Assembly: GCA_045810285.1 (NCBI GenBank)
Contig: JBJMWE010000281.1
Span: forward strand, 12,199-76,198
Direction of reading: 5' to 3'
Source of the DNA: Scleromatobacter sp045810285
GTDB taxonomy: Bacteria; Pseudomonadota; Gammaproteobacteria; Burkholderiales; Burkholderiaceae_C
Length of the DNA: 64,000 nt
Shown here: positions 20,254 to 28,439 of the stretch, piece by piece
Position numbering within the stretch: the first letter of the stretch is position 1
How the letters are laid out: each line of letters opens with the position of its first letter
The notes under the pieces: generated by a model
Told to the model about the DNA's origin: nothing
Database searches by the model: none
The model's input: only the letters and a program-made list of their open reading frames with translations
Position numbers and translations under genes: made by a program

Positions 20254-20264
20254 AGCGCGATTTC

Positions 20265-20882
20265 TCAGGGCGACAAGCTGCGCAGCACCAGGCCCGAGAG
20301 ATGTGCCGGCGCCTCCGAGGTGTAGTCGAAGCTGTACTGCAACAGCAGCGGATTCATGAAGGGACGCATGACCAGGTACACGGCCAGGGCCGTCTCGTCG
20401 AGCGGCGTCTTGCGTTCGAAATCGCCGCCCTGGCGGCCCTCGCGCAGGATGTCGGCGATCAGTTCCCGCACCTGCTCGTCATAGGCGCGAACGGCCTGCC
20501 ATTGCTCCGTCGCCGCCGATGCCGCGATCTCGTAGAGCTTCCGGTCCCGCGAGAACAGGCGCAGGCTCGCCTCGGTGATCGACCTGAACATCCGCCGCAG
20601 CTTCTCCGGCGGCTGGTCCGCCTGGGCGACGGCGCCGCGCACTTCCGCCAGGATCTCCTGGAGACAGTTGGCGCAGATCATTTCGCCGATGGCCTGCTTG
20701 GACTCGAAGAACTTGTAGATGTAGGCCTTGGAAAAACCGATGGCCTTGGCCAGGTCCGAGACGGCCGTCTTCTCATAGCCGTAGCGGCTGAAATGCTCGG
20801 TGGCCGCCGCCACGATCTGGCTGCGGACTTCATGGTCGGCGGGCCCGCGCGCGGGCGCGGTCGAAGAGGAGCTCGTGGTCAT
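20265..20882 (-). CDS. TetR-family regulator of the RND efflux system
   Basis: A 205-residue TetR/AcrR repressor. The N-terminal DNA-binding domain includes IVAAATEHFSRYGYEKTAVSDLAKAIGFSKAYIYKFFESKQAIGE in outline (helices 1-4, about residues 22-66); the rest is an all-helical ligand domain with no recognisable ligand site. It is placed between the adaptor-pump pair and the divergent outer-membrane channel gene. Two related 24-bp inverted repeats flank it, one on each side, fitting control of both target promoters and of itself. Confidence 0.88.
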   Translation of the reverse strand: MTTSSSSTAPARGPADHEVRSQIVAAATEHFSRYGYEKTAVSDLAKAIGFSKAYIYKFFESKQAIGEMICANCLQEILAEVRGAVAQADQPPEKLRRMFRSITEASLRLFSRDRKLYEIAASAATEQWQAVRAYDEQVRELIADILREGRQGGDFERKTPLDETALAVYLVMRPFMNPLLLQYSFDYTSEAPAHLSGLVLRSLSP

Positions 20883-20920
20883 GACCTGAGCTTACAGGAG
20901 ACGCAGGGACTGGACAACTT

Positions 20921-20944
20921 GTGACTATTTGGTATTATGGTCAC
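20921..20944. promoter_or_regulatory. Probable TetR operator in the divergent tetR/channel-gene region
   Basis: GTGACTATT followed by a 6-bp centre and TATGGTCAC, an imperfect copy (7 of 9 arm pairs) of the perfect repeat at 20230-20253. It is 28 bp before the channel start and 39 bp before the tetR start, so one site could control both directions. Confidence 0.7.
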
Positions 20945-20971
20945 CACTGCCACCCGCCGCTGGATCCCGAC

Positions 20972-22432
20972 ATGTCGCCACAACACGCTCTCGCCCCGCT
21001 CGCCCTGGCCGCCCTCCTGGCCGGCTGTGCGGCCGGGCCCGACTACGTCCGCCCCGACGCGTCCTTCCCGACCCGATTCCAGGGCCAGGCCGCCCTCGAC
21101 CAGCGAAGCGCAGCGACCAAGGCGGCCCTGGACGGATGGTGGAAGGGCTTTGGAGACCCGCAACTCGCGCAGTTCGTCGAGCTGGCGCTCGAGCAGGACC
21201 TCGACCTGGCGCAGGCCTCGGCCCGCGTGCTCCAGGCCCGGGCGGGATTGGGGGCGGCCGACGCCGCCCTGCTGCCCTCCGGCAGCATGAGCGGCCAGGC
21301 GGCCAGCGCGTACCAGTCCGTCGAAACACCATTGGGCCAGGTCCTGAATTCGCGGCCCGGCTTCGATCGCCACGGCCACGCCTACGAGGCCGACGTCGCG
21401 GCGAGCTGGGAGATCGACCTCTTCGGCGGCCTGCGTCGCTCACGCGAAGCAGCCATCGCCGACTACCAGGCCTCGCAAGCCGGAGCCGCCGCGGCGCGCC
21501 TGGCCGTGGCGGCCCAGACCGCCGACATCTACATCGGCATCCGCGGCCTGCAGGCGCGGCTCGACATCGCCCGCCGCCAGGTCCAGACGCAGGAAGACCT
21601 GCTGTCGAAGGTGCGACTGCTCCAAAGCAAGGGATTGGCCGCCGAACTCCAGGTCAGCCAGGCCGAAGGGGCACTCGCCCAGGTCCGAGCCGCGGTGCCG
21701 GCACTCGAGACCGGCCTCGAATCCGCCATGAATGCGCTCGACGTCATGCTGGGGTCGGTGCCTGGCACCCATCGGGCGGAGCTGGCAGGTCCCGGCGCCA
21801 TCCCGTCCGCGCCGCGGATCGCCGACACCGGCTCGCCCGCCGAACTCCTGCGCCGTCGACCCGACCTGATCGTCGCCGAGCGCCGGCTGGCCGCGTCGAA
21901 TGCGCGCATCGGCGTCGCCGTCGCGGAGTACTACCCGAAATTCTCGCTGAGCGGCTTGATCGGCAGCGCGACATCGGCCTCCGGCGGCGACTTGTTCAGC
22001 CGCGGTGCAGACCAGGCCGCCAGCGTGCTGGGCCTGCGCTGGCGCCTGTTCGACTTCGGCCGCATCAACGCGCAGATCGACCAGGCCAAGGGCCAGAAGG
22101 CCGAGATGCTGGCCGCCTATCGGCTTGCCGCGCTGCGCGCGACCGAGGACGTGGAGGACGCCTTCTCGGCCCTGGTCAAGCGCGAAGAGCGGGCGCGCGT
22201 GCTCGCCCAGGGCGTCGACTCGCTCGGTCGCGCGCGCGGGGCTTCGCTTGCGGCCTATCAAAAGGGCGTCGTGAGCCTGATCGAGGTGCTGCAGGCCGAC
22301 GAGAACCTGCTGCGCGCCTCCGACGCCCGCGCGCAGGCGCAAGCCGAATCCGCCCTTGCGGCGGTGGCCACGTTCAAGGCGCTCGGCGGTGGATGGCAGC
22401 CCGACGAGTCCGACACGGTGGCAGTCAGGTAG
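20972..22432 (+). CDS. NodT-family outer-membrane efflux channel lipoprotein
   Basis: A 486-residue TolC/OprM-type channel. The N-terminus MSPQHALAPLALAALLAGC is a lipoprotein signal with Cys19, followed by the NodT hallmark GPDYVRP. Later hallmarks are AADAALLPS, YEADVAASWEIDLFGG, RRRPDLIVAERRLAASNARIGVA in part, YYPKFSLSGLIG, and the long helical regions of an OEP duplication. A GTG at 20921 extends the frame but falls inside the operator, so the ATG at 20972 is used. It completes the tripartite pump with the adaptor and RND genes on the other strand. Confidence 0.9.
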   Translation: MSPQHALAPLALAALLAGCAAGPDYVRPDASFPTRFQGQAALDQRSAATKAALDGWWKGFGDPQLAQFVELALEQDLDLAQASARVLQARAGLGAADAALLPSGSMSGQAASAYQSVETPLGQVLNSRPGFDRHGHAYEADVAASWEIDLFGGLRRSREAAIADYQASQAGAAAARLAVAAQTADIYIGIRGLQARLDIARRQVQTQEDLLSKVRLLQSKGLAAELQVSQAEGALAQVRAAVPALETGLESAMNALDVMLGSVPGTHRAELAGPGAIPSAPRIADTGSPAELLRRRPDLIVAERRLAASNARIGVAVAEYYPKFSLSGLIGSATSASGGDLFSRGADQAASVLGLRWRLFDFGRINAQIDQAKGQKAEMLAAYRLAALRATEDVEDAFSALVKREERARVLAQGVDSLGRARGASLAAYQKGVVSLIEVLQADENLLRASDARAQAQAESALAAVATFKALGGGWQPDESDTVAVR

Positions 22433-22534
22433 CCGCCCCTCGCACGGGGCCGAACGCTTCGCCGCTCTCGACTCGCGACACCTTTCGTTCAATTCACTTT
22501 CCCTTGACGCGTGGACGCGTCGGAGACCACGACC

Positions 22535-23404
22535 ATGTCCTCATCCGATCGCGAATCCAGCATCAGGATCCCCGGCTTCGACAGCCACTTCCTCGAGCCC
22601 GCCGTGCCAGGCACCTCGGGCGAGGGCCGACTGCGCTACCTTGCCGGAGGATCGGGCGCTCCATTGGTGCTGCTGCACACCGTGCGTACCCAGGCCGAAC
22701 ACTTCCGGCACCTCATTCCACGCATCCAGGACCGGTACACGGTCTACGCGCTCGACCTGCCCGGCATGGGCCACTCGCAGATCGTGCCGGGCGCCTCCCG
22801 CGAAGAGCCGGCCATGCGCGCCGCCGTGAAAAGGCTCATGACGCGCCTCGACCTGCGCGACGCGACACTGGTCGGCGAGTCGATGGGCGCCGTGCTCGCC
22901 CTGACGACGGCCGCCGACATGCCCGATCGCGTTCGAAGCGTCATGGCGATCAATCCGTACGACTACGCCGGCGGCATCAGGCGATCCGGTTTCCTGGCGC
23001 GCTTCATCATCACCGGCGTCCTCGCGCCGGGCATCGGCCCGGTGCTGGCGGGCGTCGAACCCAGGCCGATCATGCGCGCGGTGCTTCGCGGCGGACTCGG
23101 CGACAAGGCGGCCCTGCGCGAAGACTACCTGACCGAACTGCTTGAAGTAGGTCGGCGTCCCGGCTATCCGAACGTCGCCCGCGCCGTCTACGCCAGCCTC
23201 CCCAGCTACATCGCCGCCCGTTCCCGGTATGCCGAAGTCAAGGCACCGGTCCACCTCGTCTATGGCGAGAAGGACTGGTCGCGGGCGTCGGACCGGCAGG
23301 CCAACCAGGTCCTGCTTCCCGCGGCCAGGTTCACGCAGGTGGCGGACGCAGGGCATTTCATCGTTCTCGAACGACCCGACGTGCCGGCGAGCCTGCTTCC
23401 CTGA
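22535..23404 (+). CDS. Alpha/beta-hydrolase family protein
   Basis: A 289-residue hydrolase without a signal peptide. The nucleophile elbow is GESMG, the acid is probably Asp in GEKDWSRA, and the histidine is in DAGHFIVLERP; the oxyanion region is LLHTVRTQAEHF rather than the usual HGxP. This non-standard HTV segment resembles the C-C bond hydrolase/haloperoxidase-like branch, but the substrate cannot be named. It stands about 100 bp behind the channel gene on the same strand and may be co-transcribed with it. A GTG at 22511 would add eight residues. Confidence 0.75.
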   Translation: MSSSDRESSIRIPGFDSHFLEPAVPGTSGEGRLRYLAGGSGAPLVLLHTVRTQAEHFRHLIPRIQDRYTVYALDLPGMGHSQIVPGASREEPAMRAAVKRLMTRLDLRDATLVGESMGAVLALTTAADMPDRVRSVMAINPYDYAGGIRRSGFLARFIITGVLAPGIGPVLAGVEPRPIMRAVLRGGLGDKAALREDYLTELLEVGRRPGYPNVARAVYASLPSYIAARSRYAEVKAPVHLVYGEKDWSRASDRQANQVLLPAARFTQVADAGHFIVLERPDVPASLLP

Positions 23405-23547
23405 CCGAAAGGCGGACTCTCGCGGCCGCACGACGGCAGCCCGTTGCCGTCCAGGTACTCACGCTGCACGCGACGTTCGACAGGGACGGCGCCGTGACCG
23501 GCGCGTCCGCGCAGGGCCGAGGACGCCGGCGACCGAACGGGGGGCGC

Positions 23548-23874
23548 TCAGTTCGCTTCGCCGATCAACACCGGGCGGCTCGCCCGCCGGTCGCCGTGCA
23601 GCCAGTGCTTCGCGTACGCCGTCGTGAAATGGTGCGCGGCCCAGGAGGTATCGGGGGCCGCGACGGCGTCGGCCCGGGCCTGGATGGCCGGCTGCGCGTC
23701 GCGGACCGCGGCGATCACGGGTGCCAGGCGTTGGCTCGCCGACGGCGCGAACGGCAGGCGCGGCGTGGCCAGCGTCTTCGCCTGCGGCGTCTCGCCCGGA
23801 TCGAGCTCCTGCGACATCGCGCCGAAGGCGCTGGCAGCGAGGACGGTGGCGACAAGGATCTTGTGGACTTGCAT
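23548..23874 (-). CDS. Small secreted protein of unknown function
   Basis: A 108-residue product with a clear signal peptide (MQVHKILVATVLAASAFGAMSQ). The mature part is rich in Ala, Pro and Arg and contains APVIAAVRDAQPAIQARADAVAA, a possible amphipathic helix. No family is recognised with certainty; short exported proteins of this outline are common in Burkholderiales (some in DUF4148). It is isolated between the hydrolase and a repeat-bearing region, with an AGGGAC-like ribosome-binding site before the ATG. Confidence 0.55.
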   Translation of the reverse strand: MQVHKILVATVLAASAFGAMSQELDPGETPQAKTLATPRLPFAPSASQRLAPVIAAVRDAQPAIQARADAVAAPDTSWAAHHFTTAYAKHWLHGDRRASRPVLIGEAN

Positions 23875-24301
23875 GAGGGACCTGCGTGTTCGGGGTTGGA
23901 CTCGTCCAGGAGCGCCGTGAGCGGTGCCGGCTGGGCGCCGCGGGCGATGGATGTCGCCCGTCGGTGCCGGCATCTGTTGGCGCGCTCCGCGGTCCACAAG
24001 CGGTCGATCGCGCAATGCAGTGTTTGCGTTTCGGGAATGATCGCGGCGGTTTGGCCGCCTGCGCGGCACGCCGGCAGGGTCGGTCGACGGGCCGCCCTGC
24101 CTTCGCGCCGTCGTCCTGCGCGGCGCGCAGCGCAGTCGCGGAGGCCGCGCACGGGTAGGCGCCTCGGCACGCGTGGATCCTGCGACTTCGCGCAGGATGA
24201 CACTCTTGGCTCGTCGGCACGGGTGGATCCTGCGACTTCGCGCAGGATGACACCCTTCGCTCGTCCGCCTGCGCCGCCTCAGGCGCGTCGCCGCCTCAGC
24301 C
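23875..24301. other. Non-coding stretch with REP-like repeats
   Basis: About 430 bp without a convincing gene. The first part (to about 24110) shows nothing recognisable. From 24165 there is a tandem pair of 50-bp units, each with a hairpin, and from 24276 a short direct repeat running into the 3' end of the PEP-CTERM gene. Open frames here encode the low-complexity CHPARSRRIH-type peptide that such hairpin repeats give in several genomes. Confidence 0.6.
24165..24264. repeat. Tandem pair of 50-bp REP-like units
   Basis: Units 24165-24214 and 24215-24264 match at 47 of 50 positions. Each contains the hairpin ATCCTGCG-ACTTCG-CGCAGGAT (24177-24198 and 24227-24248). The same hairpin core recurs at 37501-37528 with a longer stem, so this is a dispersed family. 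Confidence 0.8.
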
Positions 24302-24320
24302 TCAGGCGCGTCGCCGCCTC
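24276..24320. repeat. Short direct repeat at the 3' end of the PEP-CTERM gene
   Basis: A 22-bp sequence (key part CTCAGGCGCGTCGCCGCCTC) occurs at 24276-24297 and 24299-24320. The second copy covers the stop codon and last residues of the PEP-CTERM gene, so a duplication of its tail has left a copy beyond the stop. Confidence 0.6.
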
Positions 24321-24967
24321 GCGGCCGCGGCCACGCCCAGCAGGCCCGCCAGCCACAGCATCGCGGTGCCCGGCTCGGGGACGGCCGAGACGCTCGCGTC
24401 GGTGGACGCCTGCAGCACGTACATGCCGCCGGCCGGGATCGCGCCGCCCGCCAGCCAGCCGCTCGAACCGGCCTGCGCGCCGGCGTACGCGACGCCGACG
24501 ACGTAGGTGCCGGCGCCCAGGCCGTCCAGGTGCAGCCACGGATCGAGGATGCTGGCGCTGCCGTCGTCCGCGGACGGGCCGGGGAAGCCCCAATCGCGCG
24601 GGTCGTCGTCGTCGGTGGCCAGCAGGGTGCCGCCCAGCGTCCAGACGGCCAGCTGCAGGTCCAGGCCCAGGCCCGCGTGGTCGAAGCCGTCGCTGTAGTC
24701 GATGTCCAGCGTGAGCGCCCCGCTGCTGCCGACGTCGATGCGGTAGTAGTCGAACGGCCCCGCGGCGCTCGCCACCAGCGAGGCGTGCGGGACGGTCGTC
24801 GCGTCGTCGATGTCCGCGTCCGCGTTGCGGTCGAACGCCGACGCATCGACCGCGAAGGCCCGGCCGAAGGCGTGGTTGTCGCCGGTGACGGCCACGGGGC
24901 CGGCGATCGCGAGGCCGGTGGCCGCGGCCAGGGCGGCCGCGGCGATCAGGTGCAGTGTCTTGTTCAT
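24302..24967 (-). CDS. PEP-CTERM sorting-domain exported protein
   Basis: A 221-residue exported protein. The signal peptide MNKTLHLIAAAALAAATGLA is followed by a beta-rich domain with Asp-rich turns (DDDDPRDWG) like pre-peptidase C-terminal folds. The C-terminus has the sorting signal VPEPGTAMLWLAGLLGVAA followed by ARRRR. PEP-CTERM proteins are processed by an exosortase and usually reach the cell surface or exopolysaccharide. The start lies 16 bp behind the GH3 stop, so the two are likely co-transcribed and the protein may help keep polysaccharide or enzyme at the surface. Function of the main domain unknown. Confidence 0.88.
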   Translation of the reverse strand: MNKTLHLIAAAALAAATGLAIAGPVAVTGDNHAFGRAFAVDASAFDRNADADIDDATTVPHASLVASAAGPFDYYRIDVGSSGALTLDIDYSDGFDHAGLGLDLQLAVWTLGGTLLATDDDDPRDWGFPGPSADDGSASILDPWLHLDGLGAGTYVVGVAYAGAQAGSSGWLAGGAIPAGGMYVLQASTDASVSAVPEPGTAMLWLAGLLGVAAAARRRRA

Positions 24968-24983
24968 GGCAAGTCCTCCGTCT

Positions 24984-27900
24984 TCAGTTCAGCGTCTTCT
25001 TCACGCGGATGTTGCGCAGCTGGAAGTGGATGCTCCCGGCCTGGTCGCCCCAGGCGGGCAGCACCTCGACGCCCGAGGTCAGGCGGCTGGCGTCGAACCC
25101 GTTGGCCGCGTAGCTCGGGGCGCTGTACGGCAGCTTCACGTGCAGCCACGTGTTCAGCGGCGGGCGGCCGATGAGGTCCATCAGGTCGCCCGTGCGGCAG
25201 GTATCCGGCGCGCTGTTGCACACGAGCTTCGTCCAGAAGGCCTGTGCCATGCCGCCGTAGTCCAGGATGCGCACGTCGTACTCCACGCCGCCGGTGGCGG
25301 CGATGGACGAGGCGTCCAGCTTCGTTCCGGCCTTGGCGTCGATGGCGAAGCCCGCGTTGCCGCCCGTCTCCGCCTGGTTGGCCATGCGCACGTCCAGCAC
25401 GCGCTTGCCGTCCTCGGCGACGAAGGCCGGATCGAGCGTGACCGTGCCGCGGCCGCCGGACTGCCAGACCCGCGGCGGATCGAACAGCGTCGTGTTGGCC
25501 ACGCCGTCGACGTAGACGTCCACGTCACCGGTCAGCGGCACCCGCGGCGACGCACACGCGATGGTGCCCGCGCGATGCGGTTCCCAGCGGATGTTGGCGA
25601 TCTGCACGTCGAAGCGCCCGCTCGTGCCCAGGAGGAACGGCCGGTTGATGGCACCGAGGTCGGCGCCGCGCTCCGCCAGGCAGTCGATCGAGATCGACAG
25701 CGTGCTCCACGTGCCCACCGGCAGCGCCTGGATCGCGGACGTCGCGTCGGCCTGGCCCAGGCAGGGATAGTTGCAGTCCATGCGCACGTTCACCGCCTGG
25801 GTGGGCGGCGTCAGCACCTTGATGTCGAACGCGAGCGCGCCGGACGTGCCGCCGTAGGCCGAAAGGTCCACCTTCGCGTTGGCGTTGTCCTGCGCGAAGA
25901 ACTCGCCGTACGCGTCGTGCCAGCTCACCGACAGCGCAGCCCACTGGATGCCGTTCCGGTCGTCGACGGGCGTCGCCGAGATCTCGCCCGACGGCGTCGT
26001 GGTGGTCGCGTTGGTCGACAGCGCCACCGGCACGTCCCAGTTGGACGGGGCGCCGACCTGCATCTGCCAGTCGTCCTGGTTGATGCGGTCGAAGATCGCC
26101 AGCGGCTGGCTCGCCGTGCCGCCCGGCTGCTGGCCGCAACCGTAGTCCTGCGTGGCCTCGTCGAGGGCGCCCTGCGTGTCGCTGGACGTGTAGCGCAGGC
26201 CGTAGCCCCAGGCATACAGCGGCGCGTAGCCCGGCGCGAAGCGATCCTGGCTCGTCTGGCACGGGCTCTTCGGCCACGAGTACGACAGCGTGCCCTGGAA
26301 GTCGTATGCCACGCCCCCGCCGTCCTTCTGGAACAGCACGTCGGCCAGGCCGTCGCCCTCGGTGCCGGGCAGGAAGGCGGCCACGAACGCGTCGGAGCGG
26401 TTCAGTTCCTTGTTGACGTACAGCACGCGGCCCGAATAGAGCACCGTGACGATCTTCTTCACGCCCTTGGCCTTGAGCGCGTCGATCAGCGCAAGATCCT
26501 CCGGATGCAGCCTGGCCAGCTCCAGCGTCCTGGAGCTGCCGAGATCGCCCGCGCCCTCCGCGTACGGCGTCTCGCCGATGGCCACGACGGCGACGTCATA
26601 CGACGCGTCGGCCAGCGCGCCGTTCGGGCTCGTGTCGAGCACTGCGTTCGGGGCGATCCTGTGCACTGCGCCCCACAGCGTGCTGCCGCCGCCGAAATCG
26701 GCGTTCGGGTTGCCGCCCTGCCACGTGACGGACCAGCCGCCCGACTGGTTGGCGAGGCTGTCGGCGCTCTTGCCGGCCACCAGCACCCTGGCGCCGCGCG
26801 CCAGCGGCAGCACGTGGCCGTTGTTCTTCAGCAGCACGAGCGACTTGCGCACGGCCTCGCGCGCGACGGCGCGATCTTCCGGCGTGCCGATGGCGTGCGA
26901 CGCGTTGCGCAGCGAGGGCCGGGGCCGATCCTGCAGGCCGAAGCGGAACTTCACGCGCAGGATGCGGCGCACCGCGTCGTCGATGCGCGCCTGCGGGATC
27001 TCGCCCGCGCGCACGCTGGCCAGCGTGTTGGCGATGAACGGCAGCCAGTCGGCGCGCGTGGGCGCCATGATCATGTCCACGCCGGCGTTGATGGCCTGCG
27101 GGCAATCGTTGGTGCTGCAGTCGCGCGTGGCCGAACTGTTGCTCCTCTTGACCTGCCCGATGCCGTTCCAGTCGGACACGACGAAGCCGTCGAAGCCGAG
27201 CTTGCCCTTGAGCACGTCGGTCAGCAGGTAGCCGTTGCCATGCATCTTGAGGGCCTTGCCGTCCGGGCCCAGCGCGGTGTCCAGCCAGCTGCTGTACGAC
27301 ACCATCACCGTCTGCACGCCCGCCTGCAGCGCCGCGTAGTAGCCGCGGCCGTGGATGTTGACCAGGTCGGACTCGCTCGCGACCGTGATGCCCTGGTCGG
27401 TGCCGTTGGTGGTGCCGCCGTCGCCCAGGAAGTGCTTGGCCGTGGCGATCACCTTCTCGTTGACCGCGGCGTCCTTGCGCAGCTTGCCCTGCAGGCCCGT
27501 GACCATGCGGCCGGCGTAGGACTGCTGCACCGACGGATCCTCGGAATAGCCCTCGTACGTGCGGCCCCAGCGGTCGTCGCGCACCACGGCGAGCGTCGGG
27601 CCGAAGGCCCAGTCGACGCCGGTGCGCGCCACCTCGAGCGCCGTCACCTTGCCGATGCGGCCCATCAGCTCGGGGTCGCGCATCGCGCCCAGGCCGATGT
27701 TCTGCGGGAACATCGTGGCCCCCTTCACGTTGTTGTGGCCGTGCACGGCATCCGTGCCCCACAGCAACGGGATGTGCAGGCGGTCCCGCATCGAGGCCGT
27801 CCACAGCGCGTCGGCCTTGTCCAGCCAGGCCTGCACGGGTGCGGCCTTGTCGCCGCCGGGCCATGAGCCGCCGCCGTTGAGCACCGAGCCGATGTGGTAC

Positions 27901-28238
27901 TGCACGATCTCGTCGGGCGTGACGTACTGGATCTCGGCCTGCGTCATCTGGCCGACCTTCTCTTCCAGCGTCATCTGCGCGAGCGTGGCCTCGACCCGGG
28001 CCTCGACGTCGGCCTCCTTGCCGAAGGCGCTGGTGACGTGCGGCCAATCGCCGAGCGCCGGCAGCGGTGCGGGGCTGGACGGCGCTGCGGCGGCCGCGGT
28101 GGCGGCGGCCTGGGCGCCCGCGTCCGCCCCGGGCGGGGTCTTCGGCTCGTCGCCGCCGCCGCACGCCGAGAGCGCCAGCGCGAGCACGGAGGCGAGGAAG
28201 GGCGCGCCGCGGCGAGCCCGCCACGAATGGATGGTCAT
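24984..28238 (-). CDS. Large GH3 exo-beta-glucosidase-type lipoprotein with carbohydrate-binding tail
   Basis: A 1084-residue exported GH3 enzyme (ExoP/CelD type). The start at 28238 follows an AAAGGAG ribosome-binding site; a GTG ten codons upstream is weaker. Lipobox LSAC is followed by GGGDE and an Ala/Pro linker. GH3 signatures: MTLEEKVGQMTQAE, WGTDAVHGHNN, KHFLGDGGT and the nucleophile Asp356 in GFVVSDWNGIG. The second GH3 domain is seen in VRKSLVLLKNNGHVLPL and AIGETPYAEGAGD (probable acid/base Glu). Residues from about 700 form two further beta-sandwich modules typical of ExoP-like enzymes. Predicted to trim beta-glucans or cello-oligosaccharides at the cell surface. Divergent to a LacI regulator. 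Confidence 0.9.
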   Translation of the reverse strand: MTIHSWRARRGAPFLASVLALALSACGGGDEPKTPPGADAGAQAAATAAAAAPSSPAPLPALGDWPHVTSAFGKEADVEARVEATLAQMTLEEKVGQMTQAEIQYVTPDEIVQYHIGSVLNGGGSWPGGDKAAPVQAWLDKADALWTASMRDRLHIPLLWGTDAVHGHNNVKGATMFPQNIGLGAMRDPELMGRIGKVTALEVARTGVDWAFGPTLAVVRDDRWGRTYEGYSEDPSVQQSYAGRMVTGLQGKLRKDAAVNEKVIATAKHFLGDGGTTNGTDQGITVASESDLVNIHGRGYYAALQAGVQTVMVSYSSWLDTALGPDGKALKMHGNGYLLTDVLKGKLGFDGFVVSDWNGIGQVKRSNSSATRDCSTNDCPQAINAGVDMIMAPTRADWLPFIANTLASVRAGEIPQARIDDAVRRILRVKFRFGLQDRPRPSLRNASHAIGTPEDRAVAREAVRKSLVLLKNNGHVLPLARGARVLVAGKSADSLANQSGGWSVTWQGGNPNADFGGGSTLWGAVHRIAPNAVLDTSPNGALADASYDVAVVAIGETPYAEGAGDLGSSRTLELARLHPEDLALIDALKAKGVKKIVTVLYSGRVLYVNKELNRSDAFVAAFLPGTEGDGLADVLFQKDGGGVAYDFQGTLSYSWPKSPCQTSQDRFAPGYAPLYAWGYGLRYTSSDTQGALDEATQDYGCGQQPGGTASQPLAIFDRINQDDWQMQVGAPSNWDVPVALSTNATTTTPSGEISATPVDDRNGIQWAALSVSWHDAYGEFFAQDNANAKVDLSAYGGTSGALAFDIKVLTPPTQAVNVRMDCNYPCLGQADATSAIQALPVGTWSTLSISIDCLAERGADLGAINRPFLLGTSGRFDVQIANIRWEPHRAGTIACASPRVPLTGDVDVYVDGVANTTLFDPPRVWQSGGRGTVTLDPAFVAEDGKRVLDVRMANQAETGGNAGFAIDAKAGTKLDASSIAATGGVEYDVRILDYGGMAQAFWTKLVCNSAPDTCRTGDLMDLIGRPPLNTWLHVKLPYSAPSYAANGFDASRLTSGVEVLPAWGDQAGSIHFQLRNIRVKKTLN

Positions 28239-28348
28239 GAGCTGTCTCCTTTGGTTCTTGTTCGTCACCCTGGCGCGGTGGGCGTCCCGGGTCCAGGGGA
28301 TATTAAGAAACGGACTGCGTATTCACAATCTGTTCAGGTAATGACAAA

Positions 28349-28369
28349 CATTGGAAACGGCATTGGAAA
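28349..28369. promoter_or_regulatory. Direct repeat in the GH3/lacI divergent region
   Basis: CATTGGAAA occurs at 28349-28357 and 28361-28369, 12 bp apart, about 110 bp before the GH3 start and 70 bp before the lacI start. A regulatory role is suggested by position only; it is not palindromic as a classical LacI site would be. Confidence 0.3.
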
Positions 28370-28439
28370 TACGGGGTGCGGTGTCACGCCGCAGGACGAG
28401 CGCCCCGTTGCCGCTTCGTGCATCAAGGAGACCGATCAG

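Noticed and set aside
20921..20971. GTG start extending the NodT channel by 17 residues
   Set aside because: It lies inside the TetR operator and puts charged and His-rich residues before the lipoprotein signal.
23459..24253. Open frame with CHPARSRRIH-type peptide
   Set aside because: This peptide is the translation of the REP-like hairpin repeat, not a protein family; the real small gene lies at 23548-23874 in a different frame.
24810..27866. 1018-codon plus-strand frame opposite the GH3 gene
   Set aside because: Antisense to the GH3 gene, whose catalytic motifs are intact; the product is His/Arg/Val-rich with no recognisable domain.
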